Positions 40,742-49,903 of a stretch of 64,000 nucleotides of DNA are shown here, piece after piece (within the stretch, counting starts at the first letter, position 1; every line of letters begins with the position of its first letter). The notes beneath the pieces were generated by a model that was given only the letters and a program-made list of their open reading frames with translations, searched no databases and was not told the DNA's origin. Position numbers and translations under genes: made by a program. The DNA comes from Mycobacterium barrassiae (GTDB lineage: Bacteria; Actinomycetota; Actinomycetes; Mycobacteriales; Mycobacteriaceae), in assembly GCF_025822765.1 (NCBI RefSeq), contig NZ_JACKUK010000036.1, positions 108,312-172,311 of the forward strand. The letters run 5' to 3'.

Positions 40742-42388
40742 GTGGTCCGAACTTTGCTGAAACGCCTGGCCGTCCTGGGTGCGTGTGGGGTTCTGACGCT
40801 GAGCGGGTGCGGTGGCCTAGGTGGCCCCGCGACAGTGACGGCGGAACGGAGCCAGCCTATCCCGCTGTCAGCTCCCGACATACCCAACCCGCTGCGCGGG
40901 CAGTACGAAGGTCTCTTGACACCCCTATTTCCGCAAAGCAATCCCGCCCAACACATGTTCCCAGCGTGGCCTGCGTCATACGACACCAGTCTGCGAGTTG
41001 AATGGCGACAGTTGCAGCCCATCGACCCGAGCACCCTGCCGCCCGACGCCCCCGATGATCGAAAGTTCGACTTCAGCGTCATCGACGATGCGCTCGCGAA
41101 GCTGGCCGATCGAAATATGCGTTTGACTCTTCGCGTGATGTCGTACAGCTCGTGTTGTGACACAGTCTTTCCCGAGGATACGAACATCGCGATTCCCGAC
41201 TGGATGCGATCTGCTGCCACCACATTTCCCGGTTCGCAACAAGATCCGTCCAATCCCGGGGTGGCGCAGGTGGTCCCCAATTGGGACGATCCCAAGTACC
41301 TCAACGCGTTCGAACAATTGCTCGCCGCGCTTGGTCGTCGTTATGACGGCGACGAGCGTCTCAGCGTTTTCGAGTTCTCCGGATACGGGGACTGGAGCGA
41401 GAACCACATTTCCTTTCTGCGAGACTCGCTCGCCGCACCGGGGCCCTCGCCAGACGAAAGTATCGCGAAGTTGGGTTACTACAGCCAGTTTCGTGATCAG
41501 AACATCACGATCGCGTCGATTCGGCGCCTGGTCGCGGCGAACGTGAACGCCTTCCCGCGGACACCTATGGTGACGACGGTGTTGAACCCGGAGATCGTCC
41601 GTCAACTGTTCTCCGACGACGTCACGAAGAAGCTCGCCGCCCCTGTGGGTATCCGCGCTGATTGCCTCGGCGTTCAGGACATGTTACCCACGTGGGCCAC
41701 CTCGGACGGCTCGTATTACGTGAAGACGAAGGATCCGGTGGTCGCCAAGGTGAAAGACCGGCTCACCTCCGCACTGGTCATCACCGAGTGGTGCCAATTA
41801 CCCGATGGCACCGATCCGAGGGCTTATTACGAAAAAGCCCTGCGCGACGTCATCAAATTCCATGTGTCGATGACGGCGAGCTTCAACTTTCCAGCCGCGA
41901 AGTCGACTACCCCAATGGACCCGGCGCTGTATCAGCTGTGGGCACGAGCCAACGTCGCCGCTGGTTATCGATACTCGGCCGACGCACGTCCGGGGAGCCA
42001 ATCGGTAGACGACGGCGTTGCGCGGATCGGTGTCACCTGGACCAACTATGGTTCGGCCGCCGCGAGCGAGAAATGGGTTCCCAGCTACCGATTGGTGGAT
42101 GAGTCGGGGGCGACGGTCCGCACGATACCGTCGACGGTCAACCTCAAGTCGTTGGTGAACACCGGTCCGAATCGACCGCCCGACACGCCGGCTCCGGTGA
42201 CGTTCACCGAGTCCGTGGCAGTGGACCTGGACGGCTTGCCGCGGGGAAATTACACGGTGCGTGCGGCCGTGGAGTGGCAACAACACAAGCCACGCGCATC
42301 ACACACTGTGGACTATCCGCCGATGCGGTTGGCCCGCGACGGGCGCGACGACTCCGGGTGGTACCCGATTGCGACCCTCGACGTCTGA
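40742..42388 (+). CDS. Glycosidase-like lipoprotein (TIM barrel, DUF4832/DUF4874-like)
   Basis: A 548-residue lipoprotein with lipobox LSGC (Cys23). It starts with the NPLRGQYEG pattern of DUF4874-type proteins. A TIM-barrel-like body has FEFSGYGDWSENH, which resembles the GxxGEW acid/base motif, and ITEWCQLPDG, a possible nucleophile Glu. A C-terminal beta domain includes VTWTNYGSAAASEKWVPSY. It probably trims or cleaves the exported polysaccharide outside the membrane. Family placement is from motif resemblance only. GTG start supported by the leaderless -10 box. Confidence 0.72.
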   Translation: MVRTLLKRLAVLGACGVLTLSGCGGLGGPATVTAERSQPIPLSAPDIPNPLRGQYEGLLTPLFPQSNPAQHMFPAWPASYDTSLRVEWRQLQPIDPSTLPPDAPDDRKFDFSVIDDALAKLADRNMRLTLRVMSYSSCCDTVFPEDTNIAIPDWMRSAATTFPGSQQDPSNPGVAQVVPNWDDPKYLNAFEQLLAALGRRYDGDERLSVFEFSGYGDWSENHISFLRDSLAAPGPSPDESIAKLGYYSQFRDQNITIASIRRLVAANVNAFPRTPMVTTVLNPEIVRQLFSDDVTKKLAAPVGIRADCLGVQDMLPTWATSDGSYYVKTKDPVVAKVKDRLTSALVITEWCQLPDGTDPRAYYEKALRDVIKFHVSMTASFNFPAAKSTTPMDPALYQLWARANVAAGYRYSADARPGSQSVDDGVARIGVTWTNYGSAAASEKWVPSYRLVDESGATVRTIPSTVNLKSLVNTGPNRPPDTPAPVTFTESVAVDLDGLPRGNYTVRAAVEWQQHKPRASHTVDYPPMRLARDGRDDSGWYPIATLDV

Positions 42389-42440
42389 CGCGGACTCCCC
42401 GAGGGCCTTCACGCTGCGTCGATGCGGCGTTGCGACGTGT

Positions 42441-42446
42441 CATAAT
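42441..42446 (+). promoter_or_regulatory. Possible secondary promoter -10 (CATAAT) before the Wzz-like gene
   Basis: CATAAT lies about 40 nt upstream of the ATG at 42486, with a purine-rich AGGGGAG ribosome-binding site at about 42467-42473. This is a conventional leadered arrangement within the 97-bp gap after the lipoprotein gene. No good -35 was found. Confidence 0.35.
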
Positions 42447-42485
42447 GTGCGATCAGCCGCGTGAGCAGGGGAGCTAGGCGTTCAG

Positions 42486-43895
42486 ATGACCTTCCGTAAC
42501 TTCATCCGGATCCTGATCGCACGCTGGAAGCTCGCACTGACTGCTGTGCTGGCATGCGTGATCGGCGCCGCGTTCGTCACCGCAGTACAAACCAGACAGT
42601 ACGAAGCGTCGGCCACAGTCCTCGTCACCTTCTCCGGCGCTGCCAATCTCAACGAGTTCTACAACGGCACGCTCGCTTCGCAAGAACGACTGTCCTCTTA
42701 CGCGCAGATCGCCGGGGGGCGGGCGGTAGTGGAACGTGCCATCAGTCAGCTACAGCTACCGGTCAGCGCCGAGGACGTCATGAACCAGCTGACCGTGGAC
42801 TACACGGTGGATTCGTTGCTGTTCACGATCACCATCAAAGACACCGATCCACAGCGCGCAGCGATGTTGGTAGGAGCGATCGCCGAACAGTTTGGTGCAA
42901 TAGTCCCAACGCTCGGAATGAACTCGCAGCCGACCATCGCTACAGATCCACGCCCAGATATTCCGGGACTGTCGCCGCCACCAGGCAATTCTTTGCCGCG
43001 GGGCCAAGCGACGATTGTCGAGGCGCCCCGGGTTCCGGACACGCCGGTTTCGCCGGTACCGATGCGCAACCTCGCCGTCGGGCTCCTCGCCGGTCTGCTG
43101 CTCGGCATCGCGGTCGCAATCATCCGCGAATCCACTGACCGCACCGTGCGCAATCGCAATGGGCTGGGCGAATTCCCAGATTATCCAGTGCTGGCCGAAC
43201 TGCCCGGCAGGCGTGGACGCGCTCCACGGCTCGGCACCGACGGCGAATACGACAACGCCGTGCACGGCCTCGCAGCCCGGCTACGCAGCGCAGCCGGCTC
43301 CGAAAGCCGCAGTGTCCTGCTCGTGGCGCCGGCCGGCGGGGAAGGAACCACGACAACCGCTCTGAACCTGTCGTACGTCCTCGCTGACATCGGGGAGGAC
43401 GTACTGCTCGTCGAAGGTGACAGCCGCCGACCTGCCATTGCCCGTCTGCTGAACGTCGAGTCCGGGAGCGGCCTGGTTGACGTGCTGGCCGACTCCACCC
43501 TCGCCACGGACGCGACGCAACCGACCCATGTCTCGAAGTTGTTCGTCCTCGCGTCGAGTGCCGATCCGAGCCCCACCTCACTGGCCAGCGCCTACCCCGC
43601 CGAAACCATCGACACCGTGCTGACAGATTTGTCATCGAGCTTCGACCGAATCGTGGTCGACGGTCCTCCGGTGCTGGCCACCGCGGACGCCGGCCTACTC
43701 GCCTCCGCCGCTCAGGCCACGGTGCTGGTGATCCGAGCTCGACGCACCACCGTCGATGATGTCAGAGAAGCGATGGACGCACTTCACGCAGCCAACGCGA
43801 ACGTCGTCGGCATTGTCCTGACCGGCGCTCGGCCGTCGATGCGCACTAGGGCTGCGACGCAGAATTATCGTGCGTCCGCCAGCAGCCGAACGTGA
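42486..43895 (+). CDS. Wzz/CpsC chain-length determinant fused to a degenerate BY-kinase-like ATPase domain
   Basis: A 469-residue polysaccharide co-polymerase. The N-terminal Wzz domain has helices at about 14-35 and 195-213 flanking an extracytoplasmic region with a Pro-rich end (PPPGNSLPRG). The C-terminal domain (about 255-450) is CpsD/BY-kinase-like: VLLVAPAGGEGTTTTALNLS, VLLVEGDSRRP and FDRIVVDGPPVL. In the first motif the Walker A lysine is replaced by Thr288, and the C-terminus has a single Tyr, not a Tyr cluster. ATP binding and kinase activity are therefore doubtful. The wzy-like gene overlaps its stop (GTGA). Confidence 0.85.
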   Translation: MTFRNFIRILIARWKLALTAVLACVIGAAFVTAVQTRQYEASATVLVTFSGAANLNEFYNGTLASQERLSSYAQIAGGRAVVERAISQLQLPVSAEDVMNQLTVDYTVDSLLFTITIKDTDPQRAAMLVGAIAEQFGAIVPTLGMNSQPTIATDPRPDIPGLSPPPGNSLPRGQATIVEAPRVPDTPVSPVPMRNLAVGLLAGLLLGIAVAIIRESTDRTVRNRNGLGEFPDYPVLAELPGRRGRAPRLGTDGEYDNAVHGLAARLRSAAGSESRSVLLVAPAGGEGTTTTALNLSYVLADIGEDVLLVEGDSRRPAIARLLNVESGSGLVDVLADSTLATDATQPTHVSKLFVLASSADPSPTSLASAYPAETIDTVLTDLSSSFDRIVVDGPPVLATADAGLLASAAQATVLVIRARRTTVDDVREAMDALHAANANVVGIVLTGARPSMRTRAATQNYRASASSRT

Positions 43896-45370
43896 CCTTT
43901 TACGGCCTTTGGGACAGGCACCGCTTCGCGGTAAACGGAATTCTTCTCGCGGGCTTTGTATTTGGATGCTTTGTGTTTGGCGTGCTGTCGGTACGCCAAA
44001 CCACTGAGGGACTGATACTGACCGGCGCGTTGTTCTGCTTCGTCGTCTATCTGGTGAAGCCCGAAGCGATGATCTGGGTCACGCTGTTCGCTGCGTTCGC
44101 CGCGCTCCCCGAGGGATTGAATGTCGGCAAGGTCATCGGCCCTATGACGCTTTGGGTTTATCAAGTCGCCGCAGTGCTCGCGATCTGCTTCCTCATACCG
44201 TCTGTCCGGCCTCGATTCTCGGACTTCGTGTTACCGGGGATCTTCGTACTCACGGTGGCCTACGCGACTGTGACCGGTTTCGCGACCGATCAAAAGGACG
44301 TTGTGGTCTGGCGCGAATCGACGACCATTTTCGAAGTCGCACTCGGGTTCGTGTTGGCGATGTTGATCGTCTATGGGAACCACGTCAAATCATCAATGCG
44401 GGCGATGATTATCGTGCTGTGGTTCTCGGCAGGCATGGCTGTGTTGAGTTCGGTGGCCGGCCTACAGTTGGCCGGTCGGGCCGAGAGCCTGGCCGGGACG
44501 ACGGGCGCCACTCAAGCGGTCCGCTTCATCCTCACCACCCAGACGGCGGCCACCGCCGTGCTCAGCGCACTCGTGGCTGCCACCATCGTCTGCCGTGTCA
44601 GGCCCATTCTGTATCTCGCACTGGGTCTGCCGACGGTGCTCATTTCGCTCCTGTCGTTCTCCCGCAACACGCTGATCGCGATGGCCGTCGCCGGACTCGT
44701 CGCCTTCCTCGGAAGCATGAGCTGGGCGGCCGTGCGCCGGGCCCTCAAGGCATCCGCGATCGGACTGGCTGTCATCGCCGCGGCCGTGCCAGGAATTCTC
44801 ATCCTGCTGCAGCAGACGAAAACGGGAATTTGGTTGAGCGATCAGTTGACTGCATTCAGTGGACGAGTGCTCCAGGGCATTTCATCGAACGCACTCGCTG
44901 CAGACGAGTCGGCGCAGGCACGAGTACGAGAATTCAACCTCCTGAAGGAAATCATCCCGGAAGCTCCGGTATTCGGCCACGGCCTGGGCTACGCCTACCA
45001 GGGGCCGAACAACGACGACGAGTTCGGCACGATCTTCTACCCGGCATATTCAGAGAACTTCTACATGTGGTGGTTGGCGAAGGCAGGGGCCGTCGGAATG
45101 GCAGCCTTCGCCCTCCTCGCACTCACGCCGGTGGTACTGGCCTTGCGATGCGCGTCGGCGCCGGCGAAAATCAGCGCCGCGGTCGTGACCAGCCTCCTGG
45201 CCGTCTCAATCGTCTGGCCCCTGCCAGAGCAGCCGCACGACGCGTTGGCGATAGGTATGGCGATGGGTGCAGCGATGGGCTTCGCCCGCCTACCGCGCAG
45301 AAACCAGAACGCATCCGACGCCAGTGCGAACGCTGCACCTGTGTCGGCCGCTTTACCCGTGTCAAGTTGA
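43892..45370 (+). CDS. Wzy-type polysaccharide polymerase / O-antigen-ligase-like protein
   Basis: A 492-residue polytopic protein with about twelve helices. A large loop (about 330-390) holds SAQARVREFNLLKEIIPEAPVFGHGLGYAYQ, matching the Wzy_C/O-antigen-ligase signature in which an Arg and a GxG precede the final helices. It would polymerise repeat units flipped by Wzx, with chain length set by the Wzz-like protein encoded just upstream. GTG start overlapping the wzz stop. Confidence 0.83.
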   Translation: MTFYGLWDRHRFAVNGILLAGFVFGCFVFGVLSVRQTTEGLILTGALFCFVVYLVKPEAMIWVTLFAAFAALPEGLNVGKVIGPMTLWVYQVAAVLAICFLIPSVRPRFSDFVLPGIFVLTVAYATVTGFATDQKDVVVWRESTTIFEVALGFVLAMLIVYGNHVKSSMRAMIIVLWFSAGMAVLSSVAGLQLAGRAESLAGTTGATQAVRFILTTQTAATAVLSALVAATIVCRVRPILYLALGLPTVLISLLSFSRNTLIAMAVAGLVAFLGSMSWAAVRRALKASAIGLAVIAAAVPGILILLQQTKTGIWLSDQLTAFSGRVLQGISSNALAADESAQARVREFNLLKEIIPEAPVFGHGLGYAYQGPNNDDEFGTIFYPAYSENFYMWWLAKAGAVGMAAFALLALTPVVLALRCASAPAKISAAVVTSLLAVSIVWPLPEQPHDALAIGMAMGAAMGFARLPRRNQNASDASANAAPVSAALPVSS

Positions 45371-45371
45371 A

Positions 45372-46430
45372 ATGCCTTCTCCAGCCGAGGTGCTGCCCTA
45401 TTTTGGCGGTGTGGCCAAGATTGCCGTCACGCACGTAGGACCCGACATCCATAGCTTCGGCGGGACGCAGTCGGTGATTCGCGTGATACGCGACAACAAG
45501 ATCGGCGCGGACGACATCCAAGTGCTATCGACATGGAATGGATACCGCCACTTACACAATCTGCTCCTTACCGTCCGCGCGGGCTGGGCGCTGGCTCGCA
45601 CCCCTCGCAGCACCATCGTGCATTTCCATATCTCCAGTGGAGGCGCGTGGCTTCGGGAAGGACCGTTGATCCACCTCGCGAGGGCGCGCCGATTACGAGT
45701 GGTGATCACCATTCATGGCTTCGACATCGCTGAGTTCGCACGGAGGCACGCTCGTCTCGTGGGACCTACGCTGAGTCGCGCGGACCATGTGATCCTGTTA
45801 TCGGAGGACGCGCGTCTCACGGTTCGCGAGGTAGCTCCGTCGGTGCCCACCTCCATCGTGCCCAACCCGATCGTGATCGATCGATCTGCGCCCGGTGCCG
45901 CTACGACCTCACCGGTGGTTCTCTTCGCCGGGACGATTGGAATGCGCAAGGGCGTGGACGTCCTGGTCTCGGCCTGGCGGCTCCTCTTGGCTGAAGGCAT
46001 CGACGGGCAGTGTCGAATCGTCGGCCCCATAGATGACTACATCCCGCCGCCGATGGAACACCTGTCGGTGGAGGGCCCGGTTCCCCCCGCCCAAGTCCCC
46101 GAATTGATCCGCTCGGCTCGCGTAGTTGTGCTCCCGTCTCGTGCTGAGGCAATGCCGCTGATCGTGGCCGAGGCTCTCGCCGGCGCGAGACCAGTCGTCG
46201 CAACCCCGGTTTCGGGCACGCCGGCAATTGTGTCGGATCCGAAGATGCTGGTGCCGGTCGGTGACGCACGAGCGTTGGCGGATGCGATAGGTCGTTACCT
46301 GCGTGACCCCGATCTGGCCGAGCACGATGGCACAAAAGGCCAGGCGCACATAGCGGCCACCCGGAGTCCCGAGATCATCGATGTGAAACTTCGGCGAATC
46401 TATGAGGACTGCGGTGCCAGAACAGGTTGA
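45372..46430 (+). CDS. Family 4 glycosyltransferase
   Basis: A 352-residue GT-B enzyme. It has VTHVGPDIHSFGGTQSVIRVI at the N-terminus, VLFAGTIGMRKGVDVLVSAW at the domain junction, and EAMPLIVAE (Ex7E nucleotide-sugar motif) with the GxP acceptor region following. The ATG at 45372 comes 1 nt after the wzy stop; a GTG at 45411 (MAKIAVTHVG) is an alternative. It overlaps the aldo/keto reductase gene by 29 bp. Confidence 0.88.
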   Translation: MPSPAEVLPYFGGVAKIAVTHVGPDIHSFGGTQSVIRVIRDNKIGADDIQVLSTWNGYRHLHNLLLTVRAGWALARTPRSTIVHFHISSGGAWLREGPLIHLARARRLRVVITIHGFDIAEFARRHARLVGPTLSRADHVILLSEDARLTVREVAPSVPTSIVPNPIVIDRSAPGAATTSPVVLFAGTIGMRKGVDVLVSAWRLLLAEGIDGQCRIVGPIDDYIPPPMEHLSVEGPVPPAQVPELIRSARVVVLPSRAEAMPLIVAEALAGARPVVATPVSGTPAIVSDPKMLVPVGDARALADAIGRYLRDPDLAEHDGTKGQAHIAATRSPEIIDVKLRRIYEDCGARTG

Positions 46431-47373
46431 GCTAACCGGACCCAAGCTGACCTTGAGCGCAGTGGGTTTCGGCTGCGGCAGTTTGATGCAGTCACCCTCC
46501 CGCCGCGAGCGGATGGCCGTACTCGGTGCCGCACTTGATGGTGGCATAACGCATTTCGATATCGCACGGATGTACGGGTTGGGTATGGCCGAGGCCGAAT
46601 TAGGCCGGTTTCTGCGTACCGTAGAACGCGACACCGTGACCGTAGCAACAAAGTTCGGTATCGGCGTCGGCCGGTTGACTGAGCACCTGGCCCGGTTTCA
46701 ATCCCCGGTGCGGGCACTGCTTCGCAAAGCGCCGGCGTTTCGACGCACCGTGAAGCAACAGTACGACGCCGACAGGACTTCCCGCAGGTACGACGCCACG
46801 GTCGCCGCGGAGAGCCTCGACAAGAGCCTGACGATGCTCGGGCTCGACTATGTCGACATCCTGTTGGTACACGATCCAGGTCCCGGTGACACGGTTGTGA
46901 CCGATGAGCTCCGCGAATTCTTCGAGCGTGCACGACGTGAGGGCAAGATACGCGCGTGGGGTGTCGCACAAGACCGGAAGAACGACGCCGATATCGCCGC
47001 GGCATTCGAACCAGAAGGAGTCAGGCAACTCCGCGCCGATCTGTTTACGCCCCCGCTTAGGCCGGCAGATATCTCGTTCGGTGTGCTGAACCGGTCGCTT
47101 GCGCGGTTGTCGCAGACGTTACGGGCGGATTCATCGCTGGCGAACCGCTGGCGCGACATCCTGGACATCGATCCGCTCGATCCCAGCACTCTGGTCCGGC
47201 TGATCTTGGGGTCTTCCGCAACGGCAACGAATTGCCGCGCGGTCCTTTACAGCAGCACAAATCCCCGTCGAGTCGCCGCAGCTGCGAGGGCGGTCTCGGT
47301 ACCACTCGACCACGACGTCATGGTCAAATTCCTCGCTCTGGTCCAGGAACTGCGCTCGGACGGTGCTGAATGA
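46402..47373 (+). CDS. Aldo/keto reductase
   Basis: A 323-residue (beta/alpha)8 oxidoreductase using NADPH. The catalytic tetrad is visible: Asp and Tyr in HFDIARMYG, Lys in VATKFG, His in LLVHDPG. The ATG at 46402 is given, but GTG 46414 has a better ribosome-binding site (GAGGA) and may be the true start. ATGA overlap with the next gene. In this operon it probably reduces a keto sugar or keto-lipid intermediate, possibly one made by the GMC-type enzyme. That pairing is inference. Confidence 0.85.
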   Translation: MRTAVPEQVELTGPKLTLSAVGFGCGSLMQSPSRRERMAVLGAALDGGITHFDIARMYGLGMAEAELGRFLRTVERDTVTVATKFGIGVGRLTEHLARFQSPVRALLRKAPAFRRTVKQQYDADRTSRRYDATVAAESLDKSLTMLGLDYVDILLVHDPGPGDTVVTDELREFFERARREGKIRAWGVAQDRKNDADIAAAFEPEGVRQLRADLFTPPLRPADISFGVLNRSLARLSQTLRADSSLANRWRDILDIDPLDPSTLVRLILGSSATATNCRAVLYSSTNPRRVAAAARAVSVPLDHDVMVKFLALVQELRSDGAE

Positions 47374-49064
47374 TCCGCAGCCCAGGGGATTTCACGGCCG
47401 GCATGACGATCGAGACGGATGTAGTGGTCGTCGGCGCGGGTGCGATCGGCATCGCAGTGGCGTTGGAACTCGCTGGTGCAGGTGTCAGAGTGGACCTGAT
47501 CGAGAGCGGGCTCTCCGATCACGTCAGTCGCGAGGCGCAGGATCTCGCCAAATTCGATGCACGGCAGGATGATTACTTCCATGCCGACAGCATCGAGACC
47601 GTGCGTCGGGGAATCGGCGGCACCACCGCACTATGGGGCGGGCGCTGCGTCAAGTTCGACCCCATCGATTTCGAGAAGCGCCCGATCACTGCCCATGCAC
47701 CCTGGCCGATCAGGTACGAAGATGTCGAGCCGTACCTGCAGAAAGCGTGTGACTGGGCGGGCTGCGGTCAGGCGGTGTTCAATGCGCGCGACATACCGGA
47801 ACTCGCGGACCGGGATCTGATCGCCGGGCTTCTCGACGGGGAAATTCGCACAACTGATCTCGAGCGCTGGGCTGTCACGCGCTTCGGCAGTCAATACCGG
47901 AAAGACCTGAAAGCCACCCCCGGTCTCACCGTATGGACGGGCCTTACGTGCACAGAGGTCGTGACGACGGAGGCCGGCGACTGCGTCGCCCATCTCGTTG
48001 TCAAGACACTCGACGGCCGCGAGGGCCATGTGGTCGCCGCAGATTACGTAATCGCGACCGGCGGACTGGAGGCGACCCGCTTGCTGATGGCGTCAGACCG
48101 CCAACACCCCACTGGGTTGGGAAATTCAGGTGGCCACCTAGGCCGCTGGTACATGGCACACGTGGACGCCCGGGTGGCCCGCGCGCACTTCACCGCCGAA
48201 TACATCACCCACGGATACGAGCGTGACCGCGACGGCGTGTACCTGCGGCGCCGATTCACCTTCGACCCGAAGTTCCTTCTTGAAGCCGAAATGCCCAATG
48301 CGGCTATCTGGTTGGTGAACCCCCCGATCAGCGATCCCGGTCACAAGAGCGGGATTCTGTCGGGCGTCTATCTCACGTTGATCTCGCCGGTCGGACATCT
48401 GCTGCTCGCGGACGCGATCCGCCGGATACACACCAAGACAGAGGGCCCCCCTCAGATCGCTGCGCACTTGCGCAATGTCCTCCGTGATGCGGTTCCGTCG
48501 CTGCGCTTCGCGATCGGCTTCATCTACGCCCGATTCCTGCGCCGCGGTCGTAAAGCACCGGGCTTCTTCGTGAAGAGTCCGGGCAACCAGTACCTCCTCG
48601 AATACCACGGGGAGCATCTCCCTCACTGGGAAAGCCGCGTCGAGCTGACCGACGAGCGCGACAACCTTGGAATGCGGCGAATTCGGACCCACCTGTACTT
48701 CTCCGACGATGATTTCCGAAGTGTTCGCAAGGCAATTGCCGCCATCGACGACCATCTTCGTTGCCATGGTGTCGGATATGTCGATTGGCTGACCGACGAC
48801 GTCGAGGGCTCAGTACGTGCTCACATGGAGAAGTACGCCGGTTTCCACCAGGCCGGAACCACGCGGATGTCGGAATCGCCAGAAGACGGCGTCGTTGACC
48901 CGAACCTTCAGGTCCACGGTGTACGTGGACTGTACGTAGCAAGCACATCGGTACTACCCACGTCCAGCCAAGCCAACCCCACGCTCGTCGGGATCGCGCT
49001 GGGAGTCCGGCTCGCCGAGCGGCTCAAGGAGTTACGCCGCCGGAGGCCAGAACTCGTCGATTAG
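47370..49064 (+). CDS. GMC-type FAD-dependent oxidoreductase
   Basis: A 564-residue flavoprotein with FAD motif VGAGAIG (residues 21-27), substrate-domain IGGTTALWGGRC (about 80-91), and the C-terminal GMC block with catalytic His in GFHQAGTTRM followed by GLYVASTSVLPTSSQANPTL. It would oxidise a sugar or alcohol hydroxyl to a ketone. It is the last gene of the plus-strand operon starting at 40742. Its final 33 bp overlap a convergent gene. No signal peptide is seen, so it acts inside the cell. Confidence 0.87.
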   Translation: MIRSPGDFTAGMTIETDVVVVGAGAIGIAVALELAGAGVRVDLIESGLSDHVSREAQDLAKFDARQDDYFHADSIETVRRGIGGTTALWGGRCVKFDPIDFEKRPITAHAPWPIRYEDVEPYLQKACDWAGCGQAVFNARDIPELADRDLIAGLLDGEIRTTDLERWAVTRFGSQYRKDLKATPGLTVWTGLTCTEVVTTEAGDCVAHLVVKTLDGREGHVVAADYVIATGGLEATRLLMASDRQHPTGLGNSGGHLGRWYMAHVDARVARAHFTAEYITHGYERDRDGVYLRRRFTFDPKFLLEAEMPNAAIWLVNPPISDPGHKSGILSGVYLTLISPVGHLLLADAIRRIHTKTEGPPQIAAHLRNVLRDAVPSLRFAIGFIYARFLRRGRKAPGFFVKSPGNQYLLEYHGEHLPHWESRVELTDERDNLGMRRIRTHLYFSDDDFRSVRKAIAAIDDHLRCHGVGYVDWLTDDVEGSVRAHMEKYAGFHQAGTTRMSESPEDGVVDPNLQVHGVRGLYVASTSVLPTSSQANPTLVGIALGVRLAERLKELRRRRPELVD

Positions 49065-49901
49065 CGACTTCGTCTGGTGGATGTTCGCTTTGCTCGAGGC
49101 ACCAAAAACAATCGAGTCGATCTGCGGTTGACTGCAAACGTATTCGATCGCCTCGCGCGGCGGAATGGCGCCGGAGGCGAGCACCGACATAGCAATCACC
49201 CGGCATTGGCGTTCGCGAATCGTCCGCTCGTAGAGCGCCACCCCTCCGCACATCCGGAAGCCGATCTTGTTGAAATTCACACACACGATCGGGTTTTCGA
49301 TCCCCTGGCCGTGGAGGGCATCCAGCAGTGCAGGCAGATTCATCGAAATGAACCCGGGCTCAGCTCCGTATCTGTCCTTCACGTGGTCTGCGAAAACTCG
49401 GAATGCCTCATGCATTCCGAGTCCGAGCAGCAGGTCAGTGACGATGTTCTGAATGAAGATCACCGGCGTAGACAGTCCGGCGAACATCTTCATCTCGGCA
49501 TCGATCAGCAGCTGCATGATGGGTTCGATGTCCTTACTGGCTACCGCAACGCCGCCCTTGAACATCGACTTGATCGCGCCGTCGTCGGGAAGGAACCTGC
49601 GCAGCGCATCCACCATCCCGAACTCTGTCACCGCGTTTGCGTACTTGTGCGCGTAGGGCATACCGGGATAGAAGACGTAATCGGGATACCGGGATTGGTT
49701 GGCACGAAAATGATCACAGATTTCGGCGACACGATCGTGGGTCGTGCATACGAACGTCCGGATGCCCTCGCTGTATGCCGCATCGAGAGTAGCGAGCACT
49801 GGCTCCAGATTCTGGAACCTCATGGCCTGTGCGCGCGCTTTTTCCTCGGACATGTGATTGACGCCGAAAAACTGGTTGTCCCCAAATAGCACTCTGTCCA
49901 T
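49032..49901 (-). CDS. TIM-barrel protein, distantly aldo/keto-reductase-like
   Basis: A 289-residue protein without a confident family. The beginning (VLFGDNQFFGVNHMSEEKA) and the end (IDSIVFGASSKANIHQTKSLIDEF) resemble the first strand and last helix of aldo/keto reductases, but the Asp-Tyr-Lys-His tetrad is not recognisable. It is the last gene of the minus-strand operon Gfo/Idh - epimerase - Gfo/Idh - this gene, 2 bp after the preceding one. Start supported by GAGGAAC upstream of ATG 49901. Confidence 0.7.
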   Translation of the reverse strand: MDRVLFGDNQFFGVNHMSEEKARAQAMRFQNLEPVLATLDAAYSEGIRTFVCTTHDRVAEICDHFRANQSRYPDYVFYPGMPYAHKYANAVTEFGMVDALRRFLPDDGAIKSMFKGGVAVASKDIEPIMQLLIDAEMKMFAGLSTPVIFIQNIVTDLLLGLGMHEAFRVFADHVKDRYGAEPGFISMNLPALLDALHGQGIENPIVCVNFNKIGFRMCGGVALYERTIRERQCRVIAMSVLASGAIPPREAIEYVCSQPQIDSIVFGASSKANIHQTKSLIDEFWPPAA

Positions 49902-49903
49902 GG

